DNA from: Armatimonadota bacterium
GTDB lineage: Bacteria > Armatimonadota > Fimbriimonadia > Fimbriimonadales > Fimbriimonadaceae
DNA length: 5,451 nt
Direction of reading: 5' to 3'
NCBI GenBank assembly: GCA_023428805.1
Contig: JAEYWW010000065.1
Location: 1 to 5,451, forward strand
Shown here one piece after another: positions 4,233-5,451 of the stretch. The translations under genes were made by a program, and so were the position numbers. Numbering within the stretch: the first letter of the stretch is position 1; each line of letters begins with the position of its first letter. The notes under the pieces were generated by a model, which was given only the letters and a program-made list of their open reading frames with translations, had not been told where the DNA came from and ran no database searches.

Positions 4233-5451
4233 GCCCTGCTCCGGGAAGCGGCCTTGACCAGCCTCCTAAACTCAGCCACTTCGCCTTTGATTTCCTTCAG
4301 GGTGTCTCCGCCCAGCTCGGGGCCATAGAGAGCCTGCTCAAACTTGCTGGCAATCTTCTCCGCTTTCTCCTTCAATTCTCCCAAGCTGTCTCCTGCGGCG
4401 TCCACATACTCCCGAGTGGTGACGCTGAAGCGCTTGGGCGAGCCATGAAGTTTTTCGATCGCGCGTGCGAAGCTGGAATGAACTGCGATGATCTCGTTCT
4501 CACGGAGCACCTTGCGGGAGCGGAGGAACTGCCGTCCCACATAGATCAGCAGGGGAAGAACCAGGGCGACGAGGAAGATTCCGCGCAGGACGATTTGGAC
4601 AACTTCCCTCTCAAAGAACGGAATGAAGGCTTCGATGGCCGTTCCCCGTCCGCCTCCATCAACCTGCGCCGCTCCCTCGGTCGCGTCAAAAGGAATCCAG
4701 CCATACCCTTCAAAGTAGATCTCGCACCATGCGTGATAATCCTTCTCCTGGACCGTGTATGCGCCGCTTCGTTGATCAGGAAGAGTGTTGTTGACCAGGA
4801 ACCCCAGCGCATACCTCGCAGGCAATCCGACGGAGCGAGCCATGCAGACCATGGAGGTTGCGAAAAGGTCGCAGTACCCCTCCTTGGACTCGAACAGGAA
4901 GAACTCGGCGGCGTCTCGGCGCGCCGGAACAGGCGGGGCTTTCAGATTGTATTTGACGTTTCTTGCGATGTAGAGACGGATCGCCTCCGCCTTCTCGTAG
5001 TCTGTCTTCGCGTCCGAATCCAGGACAACCTGCTGCGCCAGTTCGCGGACTTTGGGCGAAATCAGGTCGAACGAATTGTACAGCCGGTCAAGTTCATCGG
5101 GAGTGTTGGCGACGGCATCAGGGTCCCTCATGGGACTGCTGCGCGGAACGATCGCCTCGGCTCTGATCTTGGAGCCCTTGATGACGTTCGAGTTCAACAC
5201 CAGTTCGCCAAATCCGCTGAAGTAGCCGCCGGAGGGAGCCTCCGAAACACTCGAAATGATGCCCGGGGTCAACACGGTGCGAGGAAGCTGCTGGATCGGT
5301 GTGATTTCAAATCGGACCCTGCGCTGCTCGCGGATGGGCAGCCCGGGAGGAGTGCCGTCGGGCCATGCGTCGAACTGCTCTCCGAAGGATGAGGGCTTCG
5401 GCATATCCACGCGGCTGTTGAACGGCGAATCCTCCTCGACATTGATTGTTC
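4229..5451 (-). CDS. Transglutaminase-like membrane protein, TgpA type (partial, N-terminus off window)
   Basis: The frame stays open to the right edge; 406 residues are visible (numbering here takes the GTG codon at 5410 as 1, an internal reference and not a proposed start). A strand-rich lead-in (about 30-90) precedes the transglutaminase-like protease core: Cys180 in GYCDLFATSMVCMARSVG, His226 in DYHAWCEIYF, Asp242 in WIPFDAT, giving the complete Cys-His-Asp triad. A membrane helix follows at about 273-293, then a cytoplasmic tail (304-362) with RFSVTTREYV and EQALYG, resembling the DUF4129 tail of TgpA proteins. In that architecture several N-terminal membrane helices come first and should lie beyond 5451. 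TgpA in Pseudomonas is essential and periplasmic-facing; the substrate is not established. Such genes often sit near MoxR ATPase and DUF58 genes, which may lie to the right. The stop overlaps holA as GTGA, implying one operon. Confidence 0.92.
   Translation of the reverse strand, partial: TINVEEDSPFNSRVDMPKPSSFGEQFDAWPDGTPPGLPIREQRRVRFEITPIQQLPRTVLTPGIISSVSEAPSGGYFSGFGELVLNSNVIKGSKIRAEAIVPRSSPMRDPDAVANTPDELDRLYNSFDLISPKVRELAQQVVLDSDAKTDYEKAEAIRLYIARNVKYNLKAPPVPARRDAAEFFLFESKEGYCDLFATSMVCMARSVGLPARYALGFLVNNTLPDQRSGAYTVQEKDYHAWCEIYFEGYGWIPFDATEGAAQVDGGGRGTAIEAFIPFFEREVVQIVLRGIFLVALVLPLLIYVGRQFLRSRKVLRENEIIAVHSSFARAIEKLHGSPKRFSVTTREYVDAAGDSLGELKEKAEKIASKFEQALYGPELGGDTLKEIKGEVAEFRRLVKAASRSRA

Noticed and set aside
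3489..4328. A 279-codon open frame on the plus strand
   Set aside because: It mirrors holA on the opposite strand, has no Shine-Dalgarno and no recognisable motif, and covers the holA/transglutaminase junction, which makes sense only on the minus strand.
4445..5392. A 315-codon open frame on the plus strand
   Set aside because: It is exactly antisense to the transglutaminase core, whose catalytic motifs are unmistakable. Its translation is Arg/Leu/Asp-rich without domains, typical of an antisense shadow in GC-rich coding DNA.
1..5451. CRISPR arrays, insertion sequences, inverted repeats of a transposon, or a toxin-antitoxin or defence cassette
   Set aside because: No regularly spaced repeats, transposase or recombinase motifs, nuclease motifs or matching long repeats were seen. 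The two unknown membrane proteins carry no recognisable effector motif, so calling them a defence system would be unsupported.

Overview
The window reads as core genome of a moderately GC-rich, probably two-membraned bacterium. It holds parts of two divergently oriented housekeeping units plus a small AT-richer insert. There is no rRNA, tRNA, CRISPR array or transposase. The gene content (WbbL-like family 2 glycosyltransferase, GreA, a lipoprotein, DNA polymerase III delta and a TgpA-type transglutaminase) and the protein style are compatible with a phylum such as Armatimonadota. That placement is a guess, because no marker gene decides it.

Layout from left to right. At 1-612 on the minus strand is the N-terminal two-thirds or so of a family 2 glycosyltransferase running off the left edge. 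Head to head with it, and overlapping its preferred GTG start by 9 bases, is greA (604-1077, plus). The next gene starts inside greA: a predicted lipoprotein of unknown function (1013-1678) whose signal peptide is encoded in the last 65 bases of greA in another frame. About 200 untranslated bases follow, ending in a textbook intrinsic terminator (1877-1908). That stretch can form a hairpin upstream and an alternative hairpin that would use up the left arm of the terminator, so it may be an attenuator or riboswitch-like leader rather than a plain 3' end.

Just after the terminator are two unrecognised, translationally coupled membrane-protein genes (1936-2325 and 2322-3137, joined by a 4-base TTGA overlap). 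Sampled lines are about 42-50 % GC, against about 58-70 % in the flanking core genes. This pair is the part of the window most likely to be lineage-specific or acquired.

The right half is one minus-strand operon. A transglutaminase-like membrane protein (4229 to beyond 5451; Cys, His and Asp of the triad visible) overlaps holA, the DNA polymerase III delta subunit (3144-4232), by a GTGA junction. holA converges on the unknown pair with only 6 bases between stop codons and no visible terminator.

No complete new defence, mobile or secretion system is visible. The points most worth checking are the dense gene overlaps, the probable leaderless greA transcript, the possible switch at 1820-1908 and the two-gene unknown membrane islet.
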